A stretch of 64,000 nucleotides of DNA. Source: Pseudomonadota bacterium (GTDB lineage: Bacteria > Pseudomonadota > Alphaproteobacteria > Rhizobiales > Xanthobacteraceae). The stretch lies in assembly GCA_003576765.1 (NCBI GenBank), contig QEVP01000002.1:105500-169499 (forward strand), given 5' to 3'. The notes beneath the pieces are model-generated. The model searched no databases. It worked only from the letters and a program-made list of their open reading frames with translations, and was not told the DNA's origin. Shown here piece by piece: positions 41,932 to 51,769 of the stretch. Both the position numbers and the translations under genes were made by a program. The stretch's first letter is position 1, and every line of letters starts with the position of its first letter.

Positions 41932-43251
41932 ATGCCCGAAAGTGAGACCTTCTCCGAGATTGTGCTGACGGCCGCCCGCTCGCTCGGTGCCGAGATCGGA
42001 TCGCCGTGGTTCTACTTCCAGATCGGCGCCATTCTCGTGCTGGCCGGCATCGCCTACGGCATCGCCGCGCTGGTCCGCGCCCGCTTCGCCCTCACCCCGC
42101 ATGTGGCGACATGGCCGGCACCGCTGCGGCTGATCGCGCGGGTGCTCACCGAAAGCGTCGGCACGCTGGTGTTCGCCGTGCTCGCCGGCGCCCTGCGCCT
42201 CGGCATGGTGGCCTCGACCTGGCCGAGCCGCAGCTACCTGCTCTCGGTCGCCGCCAATCTTGCCGTTGCGTGGCTCGCGATCCGGCTCATCACCGGCATG
42301 ATCCGCAACCAGTTCCTGGTCCGGCTGATCTCGGTCAGCGCCTGGGCCATCGCCGCGCTCAGCATCCTCGGCCAGCTCGAGCCCACGGCGCGCGCTCTCG
42401 ATGCCGTCGCCGTCACCATCGGCGGCCTGCGGCTGTCGCCGCTCCTGATCATCAAGGCCACCGTGCTGCTGGCGGTGGCGCTGTGGATCGCCAACCTCGT
42501 CAGCAATTTTCTCGAAACGCGCATCACGCGCTCGCGCGACCTGACCCCCTCGATCCAGGTGCTGCTGTCGAAGCTGGTGCGCGTCGTGCTGGTGGTGGTC
42601 GCGGTGGCGATCGTGCTCGGCGCGGTCGGCATCGACCTGTCGGCGCTGGCACTGTTCTCCGGCGCGGTCGGCGTCGGTATCGGCTTCGGCCTGCAGAAGA
42701 TCGTCTCCAACTTCATCAGCGGCATCATCCTGCTCGCCGACAAGTCGGTGAAGCCCGGCGATCTCGTCACCATCGGCGACAATTTTGGCCGCATCAGCGC
42801 GATGAACACGCGCTACATCTCGGTCGCCGCCGGCGACGGCCGCGAGTTCCTGATCCCCAACGAAGACCTCGTGACGCAGAAGGTGACGAACTGGACCTAC
42901 ACCAGCAAGGACACGCTGGTGAAGGTGCCGTTCAACACCAATTACGACGCCGATCCGCGCACCGTCTGCAAGCTCGCCGTCGAAATCGCGGCCAAGACGC
43001 CGCGGGTCGCCGAACTCAAGCCGCCGTCCTGCATCCTGTCCGAGTTCACCGAGCGTGGCATGCGCTTCTCGCTGACGTTCTGGATCGCCGATCCCTACGC
43101 CGGCATGGACAACGTCAAGAGCGACGTGATGATCGCGCTGTGGGACGCCTTCAAGCGCGAGGGCATCCGCGTACCCTACCCGGTGCGCGAACTGCGCATC
43201 CGCGGCGGCGCGCTGCCGGTCGAGACGATCGCCGACGACGAGGCGCCCTGA
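41932..43251 (+). CDS. MscS-family mechanosensitive ion channel
   Basis: The 439-residue inner-membrane protein has about five hydrophobic helices before the pore helix. The family signature [20 protein letters not shown] (pore helix TM3) is followed by the [20 protein letters not shown] beta domain, and the C-terminal alpha/beta cage ends at [14 protein letters not shown]. It opens on membrane tension to release solutes during osmotic downshift. Two extra N-terminal helices make it longer than E. coli MscS. The stop is one base before the GTG of sfsA, so the two are likely co-transcribed. Confidence 0.95.
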   Translation: MPESETFSEIVLTAARSLGAEIGSPWFYFQIGAILVLAGIAYGIAALVRARFALTPHVATWPAPLRLIARVLTESVGTLVFAVLAGALRLGMVASTWPSRSYLLSVAANLAVAWLAIRLITGMIRNQFLVRLISVSAWAIAALSILGQLEPTARALDAVAVTIGGLRLSPLLIIKATVLLAVALWIANLVSNFLETRITRSRDLTPSIQVLLSKLVRVVLVVVAVAIVLGAVGIDLSALALFSGAVGVGIGFGLQKIVSNFISGIILLADKSVKPGDLVTIGDNFGRISAMNTRYISVAAGDGREFLIPNEDLVTQKVTNWTYTSKDTLVKVPFNTNYDADPRTVCKLAVEIAAKTPRVAELKPPSCILSEFTERGMRFSLTFWIADPYAGMDNVKSDVMIALWDAFKREGIRVPYPVRELRIRGGALPVETIADDEAP

Positions 43252-43252
43252 C

Positions 43253-43966
43253 GTGCGATTTGCATGCGACCTGATGCCGGCGACGCTGATCCGCCGCTAC
43301 AAGCGTTTCCTGGCCGACGTCGAACTGGCCGACGGCAGCATCGTCACCGTTCACGTCGCCAATCCCGGCGCGATGACCGGTCTGCAGGCCCCCGGCGCGC
43401 GGGTCTGGCTGTCGAAATCGCCAAACCTCAAGCGCAAGCTGCCCTATTCCTGGGAACTGATAGAAGCCGATTTCGGCACTGGCTTTGAGCTGGTCGGGGT
43501 CAATACCGCCCATCCCAATACCATTGTCGCCGCGGCGCTGGCGGCAGGCACGATCCCCGAACTGGCCGGCTACCCGGTCGTCCGCCGCGAAGTCCGCTAC
43601 GGCGCGGCCTCGCGCGTCGATTTCCTGCTGGAGGCAACCGATCGCCCGCCCTGCTATGTCGAAGTCAAGAACGTCCACCTGATGCGCAGCCCCGGCCTCG
43701 CCGAGTTTCCCGACGCGGTGACGGCGCGCGGCGCCCGCCACCTCGACGAACTCGCCGCGATGCGCGCTGAAGGCGCGCGCGCGGTGATGCTGTTCGTGAT
43801 CCAGATCGCCTCGGCGCGCGCACTGGCGCTCGCCCGCGACATCGATCCCACCTACGGCCGCGCCTTCGACCGCGCCCGCATGGCCGGCGTCGAGGCGCTG
43901 GCCTATACCTGCCGCCTCGCCTGCGACGGCATCGATCTCGCCACGCCGGTTCCCGTCCGGGGCTGA
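43253..43966 (+). CDS. sfsA: SfsA-family protein (sugar fermentation stimulation homologue, nuclease-like)
   Basis: The 237-residue product starts with GTG, one base after the channel gene. Signature segments are [13 protein letters not shown] near residue 35 and [20 protein letters not shown] (about 120-140), where Asp, Glu and the E-x-K triad resemble a restriction-endonuclease-like active site. [16 protein letters not shown] follows. SfsA proteins bind DNA and affect sugar metabolism in E. coli; the biochemical role remains uncertain. The order sfsA, map, radC is common in related alphaproteobacteria. Confidence 0.93.
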   Translation: MRFACDLMPATLIRRYKRFLADVELADGSIVTVHVANPGAMTGLQAPGARVWLSKSPNLKRKLPYSWELIEADFGTGFELVGVNTAHPNTIVAAALAAGTIPELAGYPVVRREVRYGAASRVDFLLEATDRPPCYVEVKNVHLMRSPGLAEFPDAVTARGARHLDELAAMRAEGARAVMLFVIQIASARALALARDIDPTYGRAFDRARMAGVEALAYTCRLACDGIDLATPVPVRG

Positions 43967-44058
43967 CCGGCGCCGCCGCCATCGGTCACCGCTTGCGCCG
44001 GCGGCGACATCAACTAGATTAGGGTCGACCCTCCACCCCACCCGGCGAAGATATCCCG

Positions 44059-44880
44059 ATGAGTTACGTCGATGCCGACCAGGCCGCGCCACGCAAGACC
44101 GGCCAGATCAAGCTGCACGGCCCCGCCGCCTTCGCCGGCATGCGCAAGGCCGGCGAACTGACCGCACGCTGCCTCGACGAACTGACCGCGCTGGTGCGGC
44201 CCGGCCTGCCGACGGCCCAGATCGACGCTTTCGTCCGCGACTTCGCGTTCAGCCACGGCGCCTATCCGGCGACGCTGATGTATCGCGGCTATCGTTACTC
44301 GACCTGCACCTCGATCAACCACGTCGTCTGCCACGGCATGCCCGGCGAGCGGCCGCTCAAGGAAGGCGACATCCTCAACATCGACGTCACGCTGATCGTC
44401 GATGGCTGGTACGGCGACTCCAGCCGGATGTATGCGGTCGGCGCGATCTCCCGCAAGGCCGAGCGGCTGATCGAGGTGACCTACGAAGCCTTGATGCGCG
44501 GCATCGCTGCCGTGAAGCCCGGCGCCACCACCGGCGATATCGGCCACGCCATCCAGAGCTTCGTCGAGCCGCAGCAGATGAGCGTGGTGCGCGACTTCTG
44601 CGGCCACGGCCTCGGCCGCATCTTCCATGACGAGCCGAACATCGTCCATGCCGGCCGCCCCGGCGAGGGCGTGACGCTGAAGCCCGGTATGCTGTTCACC
44701 ATTGAGCCGATGATCAATCTCGGCAAGCCGCACGTCAAAATCCTGTCCGACGGCTGGACCGCGGTGACGCGCGACCGTTCGCTGTCGGCGCAGTTCGAGC
44801 ATTCCGTCGGCGTGACCGAGACCGGCGTGGATATCTTTACGCTGTCGCCGGGCAAGCTCGACCATCCGGTGTTCGGCTGA
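44059..44880 (+). CDS. map: Methionine aminopeptidase, type I
   Basis: The 273-residue product has the pita-bread fold with all five metal ligands: Asp in GDILNIDVTLIVDGWYGD (two Asp), His in CGHGLGRIFHDEPNIVH, Glu in GMLFTIEPMINLG and Glu in QFEHSVGVTETGVDIF. The substrate His is in STCTSINHVVCHGMPG. It removes the initiator Met from new proteins in the cytosol. ATG 44059 sits after CACCCGGCGAAG; the gene is 92 bases after sfsA. Confidence 0.96.
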   Translation: MSYVDADQAAPRKTGQIKLHGPAAFAGMRKAGELTARCLDELTALVRPGLPTAQIDAFVRDFAFSHGAYPATLMYRGYRYSTCTSINHVVCHGMPGERPLKEGDILNIDVTLIVDGWYGDSSRMYAVGAISRKAERLIEVTYEALMRGIAAVKPGATTGDIGHAIQSFVEPQQMSVVRDFCGHGLGRIFHDEPNIVHAGRPGEGVTLKPGMLFTIEPMINLGKPHVKILSDGWTAVTRDRSLSAQFEHSVGVTETGVDIFTLSPGKLDHPVFG

Positions 44881-44943
44881 GCCCCGGCTCGTGAGCCGAT
44901 CATTTCGGTTGCAATCGCCTGCGGGCACGGCAGGGTGACGGGC

Positions 44944-45684
44944 ATGACGCGCTCCGCCCACGATACTCCGCCCGCCGCAGACGACACCGGCGCAGCACCC
45001 GGCTTCGCCGAGGCGCCGCACTTCCATGGTCATCGCGAGCGCCTGCGCCAGCGGTTCCGCAGCGCCGGCGCCGAAGCGCTGAGCGACTACGAACTGCTCG
45101 AACTGGTGCTGTTCCGCGCCCTGCCGCGTCGCGACGTCAAACCGCTTGCGAAAACCCTGATCGGCAAGTTCGGCTCGTTCGCCGAGACGGTGCATGCCGC
45201 CGAGGCGCGGCTGCGCGAGGTGCCGGGCCTGGGCGAGGCAGCCATCACCGAGATCAAGCTGATCGCCGCCAGCGCCAGCCGCGTCGCCCGCGGACAGTTG
45301 AAACAGCGCACCGTGCTGTCGTCATGGGCACAGGTGATCGAGTATTGCCGCGCGGCGATGGCGTTCGCCGACAAGGAGCAATTCCGCATCCTGTTCCTCG
45401 ACAAGAAGAATCAGCTCATCGCCGACGAGGTGCAGCAGGTCGGCACCGTCGATCACACCCCGGTCTATCCGCGCGAGGTGCTCAAGCGCGCGCTGGAATT
45501 GTCGGCGACGGCGCTTGTTTTGGTGCACAATCATCCCTCCGGCGACCCGACACCGTCAGGCGCCGACGTGCAGATGACCAAGGCGATCATCGACATCGCC
45601 GGACCCTTGGGCATTTCCGTGCACGATCACATCATCGTCGGGCGCAACGGCCACGCCAGCATGAAGGGCCTGCGGCTGATCTGA
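44944..45684 (+). CDS. radC: RadC-family JAB/MPN domain protein
   Basis: The 246-residue product starts at ATG 44944 after AGGGTGACG; a GTG three codons earlier is possible. An N-terminal helix-hairpin-helix part ([20 protein letters not shown]) is followed by the MPN domain with the metal site [20 protein letters not shown] (H-x-H-x-D). The name comes from a repair phenotype later questioned, and the biochemical function is not settled. The catalytic motif is intact. The protein is likely cytosolic. Confidence 0.92.
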   Translation: MTRSAHDTPPAADDTGAAPGFAEAPHFHGHRERLRQRFRSAGAEALSDYELLELVLFRALPRRDVKPLAKTLIGKFGSFAETVHAAEARLREVPGLGEAAITEIKLIAASASRVARGQLKQRTVLSSWAQVIEYCRAAMAFADKEQFRILFLDKKNQLIADEVQQVGTVDHTPVYPREVLKRALELSATALVLVHNHPSGDPTPSGADVQMTKAIIDIAGPLGISVHDHIIVGRNGHASMKGLRLI

Positions 45685-45698
45685 GCGGCAATCCACCA

Positions 45699-45816
45699 CC
45701 GTCATTGCCGGGCGCGACCCGGCAATCCATCTTTCTCCCAAGGAAGATGACACGCGGGTCGAGCCCGCGCGTGACGCAAGAACAATGGTTGCGCGGATCA
45801 AGCCCGCGCATGATGG
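45699..45816. repeat. Dispersed inverted repeats, family R3 copies C (two adjacent units)
   Basis: The first unit is CCGTCATTGCCGGGCGCGACCC with GGCAATCCATCTT and AAGATGACACGCGGGTC/GAGCCCGCGCGTGACG. The second is GCGCGGATCAAGCCCGCGC with ATGATGG. The trailing TTTGATTCCGTCAAAAGCTG recalls the end hairpin of family R1. It separates convergent radC and the Inh-type gene. Confidence 0.65.
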
Positions 45817-45845
45817 TCTTTGATTCCGTCAAAAGCTGAAAGACT

Positions 45846-46544
45846 TTACTGCCGCATCAGCAGCAGGGGATCGGCCTCCTCCGGCACGCGGCGCCACTGC
45901 GCGTTGTCGTCGGCCTGGAAATGCCAGGTCTGGCCGTTGGCGGCGATCAGGATGATTTCGCCGCGTTCGAGCCGCCACATCACCGGGTTGAAGCCGGTCA
46001 CCAGCGGTCCGCAGCCGGAATTGAGAAACACCTTAAAGTTGTCGTTGTCGGCCTCGGTGTTGGTCAACGTCATGTTGCAGATCGTGCGGCCGGAGCCGCG
46101 CACCAGCGCCCACTCGCCGATCATCTGATCCATCGAGCGGGTCAGCGCGCGGGCGGCGGCGAGGTTCTGCATCAGGTAGACGCCCTCGCCGGTGCGCACG
46201 CCCTCGAAGATACCGCTCTCCACCTCGGTCAGGTCGATCACCGGCTCACCGGCCGCGTTTTGCAGCCGGACGATATCGAGACCTTTGACGCTCCACGCGG
46301 CGATGTCGCGGGTGAACGGCAGCGCGGCGGCGCAGCCGCCATCAAGCTCGATCTGCATGCCGTTCGCCGCCCGCTCCGTGGCGAGCGTCAGCACGCAGGT
46401 CTTGCCGCGCTCGGCGGTCGCCAGTTCCCATTGCCCGACCATCTCGCGCGCCAGCGCACCGGCATCCTGCGCCCGCGCCGCCGACGCGGCCATCATGGCA
46501 AGCACGACGACGCAGGCCGGGCGCAGGCGCAACCGCAGCGACAT
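45846..46544 (-). CDS. Secreted tandem AprI/Inh-type metalloprotease inhibitor
   Basis: The 232-residue product has a signal peptide (cleavage ASAARAQDAG near residue 26). Two similar domains follow: MVGQWELATAERGKTCVLTL with a later GGC, and MIGEWALVRGSGRTICNMTL with SGCG. Each has the Trp near its start and one Cys pair expected for Inh beta-barrels. Single-domain Inh proteins block serralysin-type zinc proteases in the periplasm. A tandem form is unusual to me, and no target protease is encoded here. The ATG shares a base with the TGA of the dehydrogenase (TGATG), so it is the last gene of a five-gene operon. Confidence 0.75.
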   Translation of the reverse strand: MSLRLRLRPACVVVLAMMAASAARAQDAGALAREMVGQWELATAERGKTCVLTLATERAANGMQIELDGGCAAALPFTRDIAAWSVKGLDIVRLQNAAGEPVIDLTEVESGIFEGVRTGEGVYLMQNLAAARALTRSMDQMIGEWALVRGSGRTICNMTLTNTEADNDNFKVFLNSGCGPLVTGFNPVMWRLERGEIILIAANGQTWHFQADDNAQWRRVPEEADPLLLMRQ

Positions 46545-47530
46545 CAGCGCCCCTTGACCGGCGTTTCCGGGATCGGCGTCAGCGGCGCCTTGCCTGCAAA
46601 CCACGCCTTGAGGTTATCGACCACGAGTTGCTCCATGGCACGGCGCGTCACCACCGAGGCCGAACCCATATGCGGCAGCAGCACGGTGTTGGGCAGCGCG
46701 CGCAGTTCGTCCGGCACCTTCGGCTCGCGCTCGAACACGTCGAGGCCGGCACCGAGGATGGTGCCGTCCTTGAGCGCGGCGATCAGCGCGGCCTCGTCGA
46801 TGACGGTGCCACGCGCGACGTTGACCACCACGCCCTCCGGGCCGAGCGCCTTCAGCACCTCGGCGTCGATCAGGTGGCGGGTCGCCGCGCCACCCGGCGT
46901 GATGACGACCAGCGTTTCCACCGCCTTGGCCATGTCCATCAGGTTCGGATAGTGCTTGTAGGCGACGCCCTCGGCCGGGCGGCGCGAATGGTAGACCACC
47001 GGCACCTGCATGGCGTCGAGCCGGCGCGCCACCGCCTTGCCGATGCGGCCGAGCCCGACAATGCCGACGGTGCGCCCACGCAGCGAACCGCGTGTCAGCG
47101 GATAGTCGCCGCGCGTCTCCCACTGGCCGCTGCGCAGATAGCGGTCGGCGCGCACAAACTCGCGCAGCGTGGCGATCAACAGGCCGAGCGCGGTGTCGGC
47201 AACTTCCTCGGTCAGCACGTCCGGGGTGTGGGTGACGACAATGCCATGCTCGCGGGCATAGGCGGAATCGACATGATCGTAGCCGACGCCAAAACTCGCC
47301 ACCATCTCAAGCTTCGGAAACCGCGCCAGCACCGAACTGTCGGTCGCGACCAGCCCCGTCACCGCGATGCCGCGGATACGCGCCGCGACATCGTCGGTGA
47401 GCCGCGTCAGGTCGTTCTTGCTCTCGATGGTGTGGGCCACGAACGGCGCCGCGAACCCCGAATTGATCACCGGCTTGACCGGCCCGTAAACCAGAAGATC
47501 GATCGCATCCGTAGACGTCGCAGTCGCCAT
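46544..47530 (-). CDS. D-isomer specific 2-hydroxyacid dehydrogenase
   Basis: The 328-residue product has the NAD(P)-binding motif VGIVGLGRIGKAVARRLDAM and the catalytic triad Arg (VVNVARGTVIDE), Glu (LDVFEREPKVP) and His (VLLPHMGSAS). The Arg/Ser in VYHSRRPAEG after the second strand suggest NADPH rather than NADH. It probably reduces glyoxylate, hydroxypyruvate or a related 2-oxo-acid. Its ATG overlaps the TAA of the ABC permease, tying it to the importer, so the imported compound may be its substrate or give rise to it. Confidence 0.92.
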   Translation of the reverse strand: MATATSTDAIDLLVYGPVKPVINSGFAAPFVAHTIESKNDLTRLTDDVAARIRGIAVTGLVATDSSVLARFPKLEMVASFGVGYDHVDSAYAREHGIVVTHTPDVLTEEVADTALGLLIATLREFVRADRYLRSGQWETRGDYPLTRGSLRGRTVGIVGLGRIGKAVARRLDAMQVPVVYHSRRPAEGVAYKHYPNLMDMAKAVETLVVITPGGAATRHLIDAEVLKALGPEGVVVNVARGTVIDEAALIAALKDGTILGAGLDVFEREPKVPDELRALPNTVLLPHMGSASVVTRRAMEQLVVDNLKAWFAGKAPLTPIPETPVKGR

Positions 47531-48327
47531 TACATGTCCTTTCCCAGCGCGCTCTCGTGCCAGCGCCGCAAGACGAGATGCGAGACCAGCGCGAGCGCCA
47601 TATAGATGACAATGCCCGCGATCGAGAGCAACAGCAACGCCGCGAACATGCGTGGAATGTTGAGCCGATAGCCGGATTCCGCAATGCGGTAGGCAAGGCC
47701 GGAGCCGGAGCCGGCGGCACCGGCGGCGATCTCGGCGACCACCGCGCCGATCAACGACAGCCCGCCGGCGATGCGCAAGCCGCCCATGATGGCCGGCAGC
47801 GCCGCCGGCCAGCGCAGATAGCGCAAGGTCTGCCAGCGCGAGGCGCGATAGAGCGTGAACAGCCCGACGAGGTTGCGGTCGGCGGAATTGAGGCCGAGCG
47901 TCGCGTTGGACAGCACCGGGAAGAACGCCACGATGCCGGCGCACGTCACCACCGCCAGCTGCTGCGGCAGGTAGATCAGCAAGAGCGGCGCGATGGCGAT
48001 CACCGGCGTCACCTGCAGGATCACCGCATAGGGGAAGAAGCAGTATTCCAGCCACTTCGACTGGCTGAACAGGACCGCGAGCGCCAACCCGATCACGGTG
48101 GCCGCGGCAAAGCCCTCGAACGTCGTCACCAGCGTGATCGCCAGCGACTGCCACAGGATGGCCCAGTCCTGCACCAGCGTCGCCAGCACGAGGCCCGGGC
48201 CGGGCAGCACATAGGGCGGCAGATCGTTGAGCCGCACGATGAGGTCCCACGCGACAAGGCTTGCCGCCAGCGCCGCGAACGGCAGCACCAGCCGCGCCGG
48301 ATGGCGACCGCCGGCGCCCGCCGTCAT
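47530..48327 (-). CDS. ABC transporter permease (nitrate/sulfonate/thiamine-precursor type)
   Basis: The 265-residue membrane protein has about six helices and the cytosolic EAA-like loop near GLFTLYRASRWQTLRYLRWP followed by ALPAIMGGLRIAGGLSLIGA. It belongs to the BPD_transp_1 class close to SsuC/TauC/ThiX. With the ATPase (ATGA overlap upstream) and the NMT1-type binding protein it forms an importer. The substrate is not clear. Confidence 0.93.
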   Translation of the reverse strand: MTAGAGGRHPARLVLPFAALAASLVAWDLIVRLNDLPPYVLPGPGLVLATLVQDWAILWQSLAITLVTTFEGFAAATVIGLALAVLFSQSKWLEYCFFPYAVILQVTPVIAIAPLLLIYLPQQLAVVTCAGIVAFFPVLSNATLGLNSADRNLVGLFTLYRASRWQTLRYLRWPAALPAIMGGLRIAGGLSLIGAVVAEIAAGAAGSGSGLAYRIAESGYRLNIPRMFAALLLLSIAGIVIYMALALVSHLVLRRWHESALGKDM

Positions 48328-49103
48328 CGTACGCCCTCCCGTGATGGATCCTCGCCGGCGCCGGCAAGCGCGGCGGACACCGCGCGGCACTGCGCGGCAT
48401 AATCCGGCGAGGTTCGAAACGCCTCGCCACGCGGCTCGGGACCGGCGATCGCGAAGGTGGCGCTGATGCGCCCCGGCCGCGCCGTCATCACCAGCACCCG
48501 TTGCGACAGGTAAACCGACTCGAACACCGAATGGGTGACGAACACGATGGTCTTGCCGAGGTCGCGCCACAGCGCCAGCAGGTCGTTGTTGAGGCGGAAT
48601 CGGGTGATCTCGTCGAGCGCCGCGAACGGCTCGTCGAGCAGCAGGATGTCCGGCTCGGTGACCAGCGCGCGGGCGAGCGACACCCGCATCTTCATGCCGC
48701 CGGACAGTTCGCGCGGCACCGCCTCGGTGAAATCGGCGAGCCCGACCCGCGCCAGCATCGCCTCGACCCGGGGCATGGCGGCGCGGCGCGCCACCCCCGC
48801 TAGCCGCAGCGGCAGGTAGACATTGTCGCGCACGCTCGCCCACGGCATCAGGGTCGGCTCCTGAAACACGAAGCCGACCGCGCCGGGTGCCGCGGCGCGC
48901 GCCACCTCGACCGCGCCGGTGCTCGGCGCGGCGAGGCCGGCAATCAGCCGCAGCGCCGTGGACTTGCCGCAGCCGGAAGGGCCGAGCAGCGAGACAAAGG
49001 CGCCGCGCGCGATATCGAGATCGAGCGGGCCGAGCGCCGCCACGCCGCCGTCATAAACTTTTGTGACGCCGCGCAGGCGGACGGCCGGCTCCGCTGTCGT
49101 CAC
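48324..49103 (-). CDS. ABC transporter ATP-binding protein
   Basis: The 259-residue product has Walker A (LLGPSGCGKST), Q-loop (FVFQEPTLMPWASVRDNVYL), signature (PRELSGGMKMRVSLARAL), Walker B (DILLLDEPFAALDE) and the switch His (IVFVTHSVFESVYLSQRVLV). It is of the SsuB/TauB type. ATGA overlaps join it to the permease downstream and to the binding protein upstream. Confidence 0.95.
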   Translation of the reverse strand: MTTAEPAVRLRGVTKVYDGGVAALGPLDLDIARGAFVSLLGPSGCGKSTALRLIAGLAAPSTGAVEVARAAAPGAVGFVFQEPTLMPWASVRDNVYLPLRLAGVARRAAMPRVEAMLARVGLADFTEAVPRELSGGMKMRVSLARALVTEPDILLLDEPFAALDEITRFRLNNDLLALWRDLGKTIVFVTHSVFESVYLSQRVLVMTARPGRISATFAIAGPEPRGEAFRTSPDYAAQCRAVSAALAGAGEDPSREGVR

Positions 49104-50137
49104 GGTTGCTTCGGCCGCAGGTTGAGCCCGACGCCCTTGTTGACGAAGCGCAGCGTATAGGCCTTGCGATAGTCGATATCGGAGCGGACGACACCTGCGC
49201 GCGCCATCTTGTCGAAGAAGCTCGTCATCCGCGCATCGCTCATGGCGCCGATGCCATTAGTCAGGCTGTCGCCGGAATCGACGATGCCGAACTCCTTCAT
49301 CCTGGCGACCGAATAGGCCAGCACATCGTCGGTCATCTCCGGGTTCATCTTTTTGATCAGCGCGTTGCCCTTGGCATTGTCGCCGTAAATGTAATTGTAC
49401 CAGCCGACGATAGAGGCATCGACGAAGCGCTGCACCAGATCGGGCTTTTTGTCGATGAGATCGCGGCGGGTCTCGATCAGCGTCGAATAGGTATCGAAGC
49501 CGTAATCGGCGAGCAGCAGCACGTCGGGCTTGAAGCCGGCCGCTTTTTCGACGGCGAACGGCTCGGAGGTGACATAGCCCTGCATTGCGCTTTTCTTGTC
49601 GGCGATGAAGGGCTGCGGGTTGAAGGTATAAGGCGTGACCTGCGCATCGGAGAAGCCGTGCTCCGACTTCAGCCATTGCAGATAGCCGGCGATGCCCTCC
49701 TTGGAGATGAACAGCGTCAGCGGCTTCAGGTCGGCGAGCGTTTTGACCCTGGCCTCGGGATGGGTCAAAAACACCTGCGGATCCTTCTGGAACATCGCCG
49801 CCACCGCCACCAGCGGGATGTTGTTGGCGACCGCATCGAAGGATTGCAGGCAGTTGGCGCTCATGAAGAAGTCGAGCTTGCCGGCGGCGAGGAGGATGCG
49901 GTTGTTGGTGTTGGGGCCGCCCGGCACGATGGTGACGTCAAGGCCATAAGCCTTGTAGGTGCCGTCGGCCACCGCCTGAAAGAACCCGCCGTGCTCGGCC
50001 TCCGCCACCCAGTTGGTGCCGAACGACACCTTGTCGAGCTTGTCCGGGGGCGGCGACGGCGCGTTTTGTGCCTGCGCCGCGGCCATCCCGACCATCAGCA
50101 GTGCAGCGAGCGTCCTCACGCAGCCGGCAAGTTGCAT
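49100..50137 (-). CDS. ABC transporter substrate-binding protein, NMT1/THI5-like
   Basis: The 345-residue product has a signal peptide (cleavage near MAAAQAQNAP, residue 24). The NMT1 fold is recognisable from VSFGTNWVAEAEHGGFFQAV, YKAYGLDVTIVPGGPNTNNR and GKLDFFMSANCLQSFDAV. The CCCFC motif of the pyrimidine-binding ThiY proteins is not present, so a thiamine precursor is uncertain; aromatic or sulfonate-type ligands are also possible. First gene of the operon with RBS GAGGGGACG. Confidence 0.9.
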   Translation of the reverse strand: MQLAGCVRTLAALLMVGMAAAQAQNAPSPPPDKLDKVSFGTNWVAEAEHGGFFQAVADGTYKAYGLDVTIVPGGPNTNNRILLAAGKLDFFMSANCLQSFDAVANNIPLVAVAAMFQKDPQVFLTHPEARVKTLADLKPLTLFISKEGIAGYLQWLKSEHGFSDAQVTPYTFNPQPFIADKKSAMQGYVTSEPFAVEKAAGFKPDVLLLADYGFDTYSTLIETRRDLIDKKPDLVQRFVDASIVGWYNYIYGDNAKGNALIKKMNPEMTDDVLAYSVARMKEFGIVDSGDSLTNGIGAMSDARMTSFFDKMARAGVVRSDIDYRKAYTLRFVNKGVGLNLRPKQP

Positions 50138-50266
50138 CCGTCGTCCCCTCCCGATGAAAAGCCGTAAGGCGGCACACCGCCTCATAAACCATTCCGCCGC
50201 GTCGTTGAAGGAAACGCTGCCCCCACGGGCGCATTTTAGGTACATTGCGGCGACAGGATCCTGCAC

Positions 50267-51079
50267 ATGACCCCGCCGCCGCCATCCCGCGACTGGGCCG
50301 CGCTTTGCTGGCCCGACCTCGACCGCGACGCCGCCGCCCGCTGGATCGCGGTGCTGCCGCTCGCCGCCACCGAGCAGCACGGCCCGCATCTGCCGCTCGG
50401 CACCGATACGTTGATCGCGGAGGCCTATCTGGCGCGCGTGCGTGCCCTGTTGCCGCCGGACAGCCCGGCTGTGTTCCTGCCGGTGCAGCCGGTCGGGATT
50501 TCGACCGAGCACACCGACTATCGGGGCACGCTGACGATGCCGCCGGCGGCAGCGCTTGCGACCTGGACCGCGCTCGGCGAGGCGGTGGCACGGGCCGGCC
50601 TGCGCAAGCTGGTGATGGTGACGAGCCATGGCGGCAACAGCGCGGCGATGATGCTGGTGGCACAGGAGCTACGCGCCCGCCACCGGATGCTGGCGGTGAC
50701 GACGTCATGGGCGCGGCTCAGCAGCCCGGAGGCCGCGTTCGCGCCCGAGGAAATCCGCGACGGCATCCACGGCGGCGCCGTCGAGACATCGATCATGCTG
50801 GCGGCATGGCCGCAGCATGTGCGGCGCGAGGCCCTTGCGAATTTCGCCTCGGCAACGCACGACCATGCCTTCCGCCGGCTCTCGATCGGCCGGCCCGCGC
50901 CCTATGCCTGGCAGGCGCAGGACCTGCACCCGGAAGGCGCCGTCGGCGACGCCACGCTGGCGAGCGCCGAAGCCGGCGAGCGCCTGATCGACCACGGCGC
51001 GCGCGCCTTCTGCGAGCTGCTGGAGGACGTGGCCCGCTTCGATCCCGCGGCCTTCGACCGGCCGCCACCCGGCGCCTGA
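50267..51079 (+). CDS. Creatininase-family amidohydrolase
   Basis: The 270-residue product carries the metal motifs of the family: ATEQHGPHLPLGTDTLIAEA (Glu, His, Asp), VTSHGGNSAAMML and GIHGGAVETSIMLAAWP (the final Glu). Members open cyclic amides, for example creatinine, or dephosphorylate formamide intermediates in riboflavin and F420 pathways (ArfB/MftE relatives). The precise substrate is unknown. It is divergent from the ABC importer by 129 bases and followed by maiA after 36 bases. Confidence 0.9.
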   Translation: MTPPPPSRDWAALCWPDLDRDAAARWIAVLPLAATEQHGPHLPLGTDTLIAEAYLARVRALLPPDSPAVFLPVQPVGISTEHTDYRGTLTMPPAAALATWTALGEAVARAGLRKLVMVTSHGGNSAAMMLVAQELRARHRMLAVTTSWARLSSPEAAFAPEEIRDGIHGGAVETSIMLAAWPQHVRREALANFASATHDHAFRRLSIGRPAPYAWQAQDLHPEGAVGDATLASAEAGERLIDHGARAFCELLEDVARFDPAAFDRPPPGA

Positions 51080-51115
51080 CGGCATCCCGCACCGGCATAC
51101 AACGGGGAGAACGAC

Positions 51116-51748
51116 GTGAAGCTCTACGGTTACTTCCGCTCCAGCGCCGCCTACCGCGTGCGCATCGCGCTCAACCTCAAAGGCATCGGCGTCACCCACG
51201 TGCCGCGCCATCTGCGCAAGGGCGAACAGCAAGAGGCCGCCTATCGCGCGCTCAACCCGCAGGGGCTGGTGCCGGTGCTGGTGCTCGACGACGGCACGAC
51301 GCTAACGCAGTCGCTGGCGATCATCGAATGGCTGGAGGAAACCCATCCCGAGCCGCCGCTGCTGCCACGCGATCCATTGCGGCGGGCGCGTGTGCGGGCC
51401 TTCGCGCAGGCCATCGCCTGTGACATCCACCCGGTGCAGAACCTCAAGGTGCTGAACCGGCTGCGTGCGCAGGGCCTTGCCGACGAGGCGGTGACGGCAT
51501 GGGCGGCATGGATCAATGCCGACGGGCTTGAGGCCTGCGAAAAACTGGTGGCCGCGGAGCCCGGCCCGTTCTGCTTCGGCGCTGCGCCGACGCTCGCCGA
51601 CATCTGCCTCGTGCCGCAGCTCGTCAATGCGCGCCGGTTCGGCGTCGACGTTGCGGCGTTTCCGCGTCTGCTTGCGGCGGAAGCCGCCGCCATGGCGCTG
51701 CCCGCCTTCGCCGACGCCGCGCCGGAGCGGCAGCCCGACGCCGAGTAA
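51116..51748 (+). CDS. maiA: Maleylacetoacetate isomerase / zeta-class glutathione S-transferase
   Basis: The 210-residue product starts with GTG after GGGGAGA. The zeta-class motif YFRSSAAYRVRIALNLKG (SS-A-x-R-V-R-I-A) at about 6-23 holds the catalytic Ser. The thioredoxin-like domain includes NPQGLVPVLVLDDG and TLTQSLAIIEWLEE, and the helical domain has FCFGAAPTLADICLVPQL. It isomerises maleylacetoacetate to fumarylacetoacetate in tyrosine/homogentisate breakdown using glutathione. No other homogentisate gene is adjacent. Confidence 0.9.
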   Translation: MKLYGYFRSSAAYRVRIALNLKGIGVTHVPRHLRKGEQQEAAYRALNPQGLVPVLVLDDGTTLTQSLAIIEWLEETHPEPPLLPRDPLRRARVRAFAQAIACDIHPVQNLKVLNRLRAQGLADEAVTAWAAWINADGLEACEKLVAAEPGPFCFGAAPTLADICLVPQLVNARRFGVDVAAFPRLLAAEAAAMALPAFADAAPERQPDAE

Positions 51749-51769
51749 ACCGAACGGAAGGTGGCGCAC

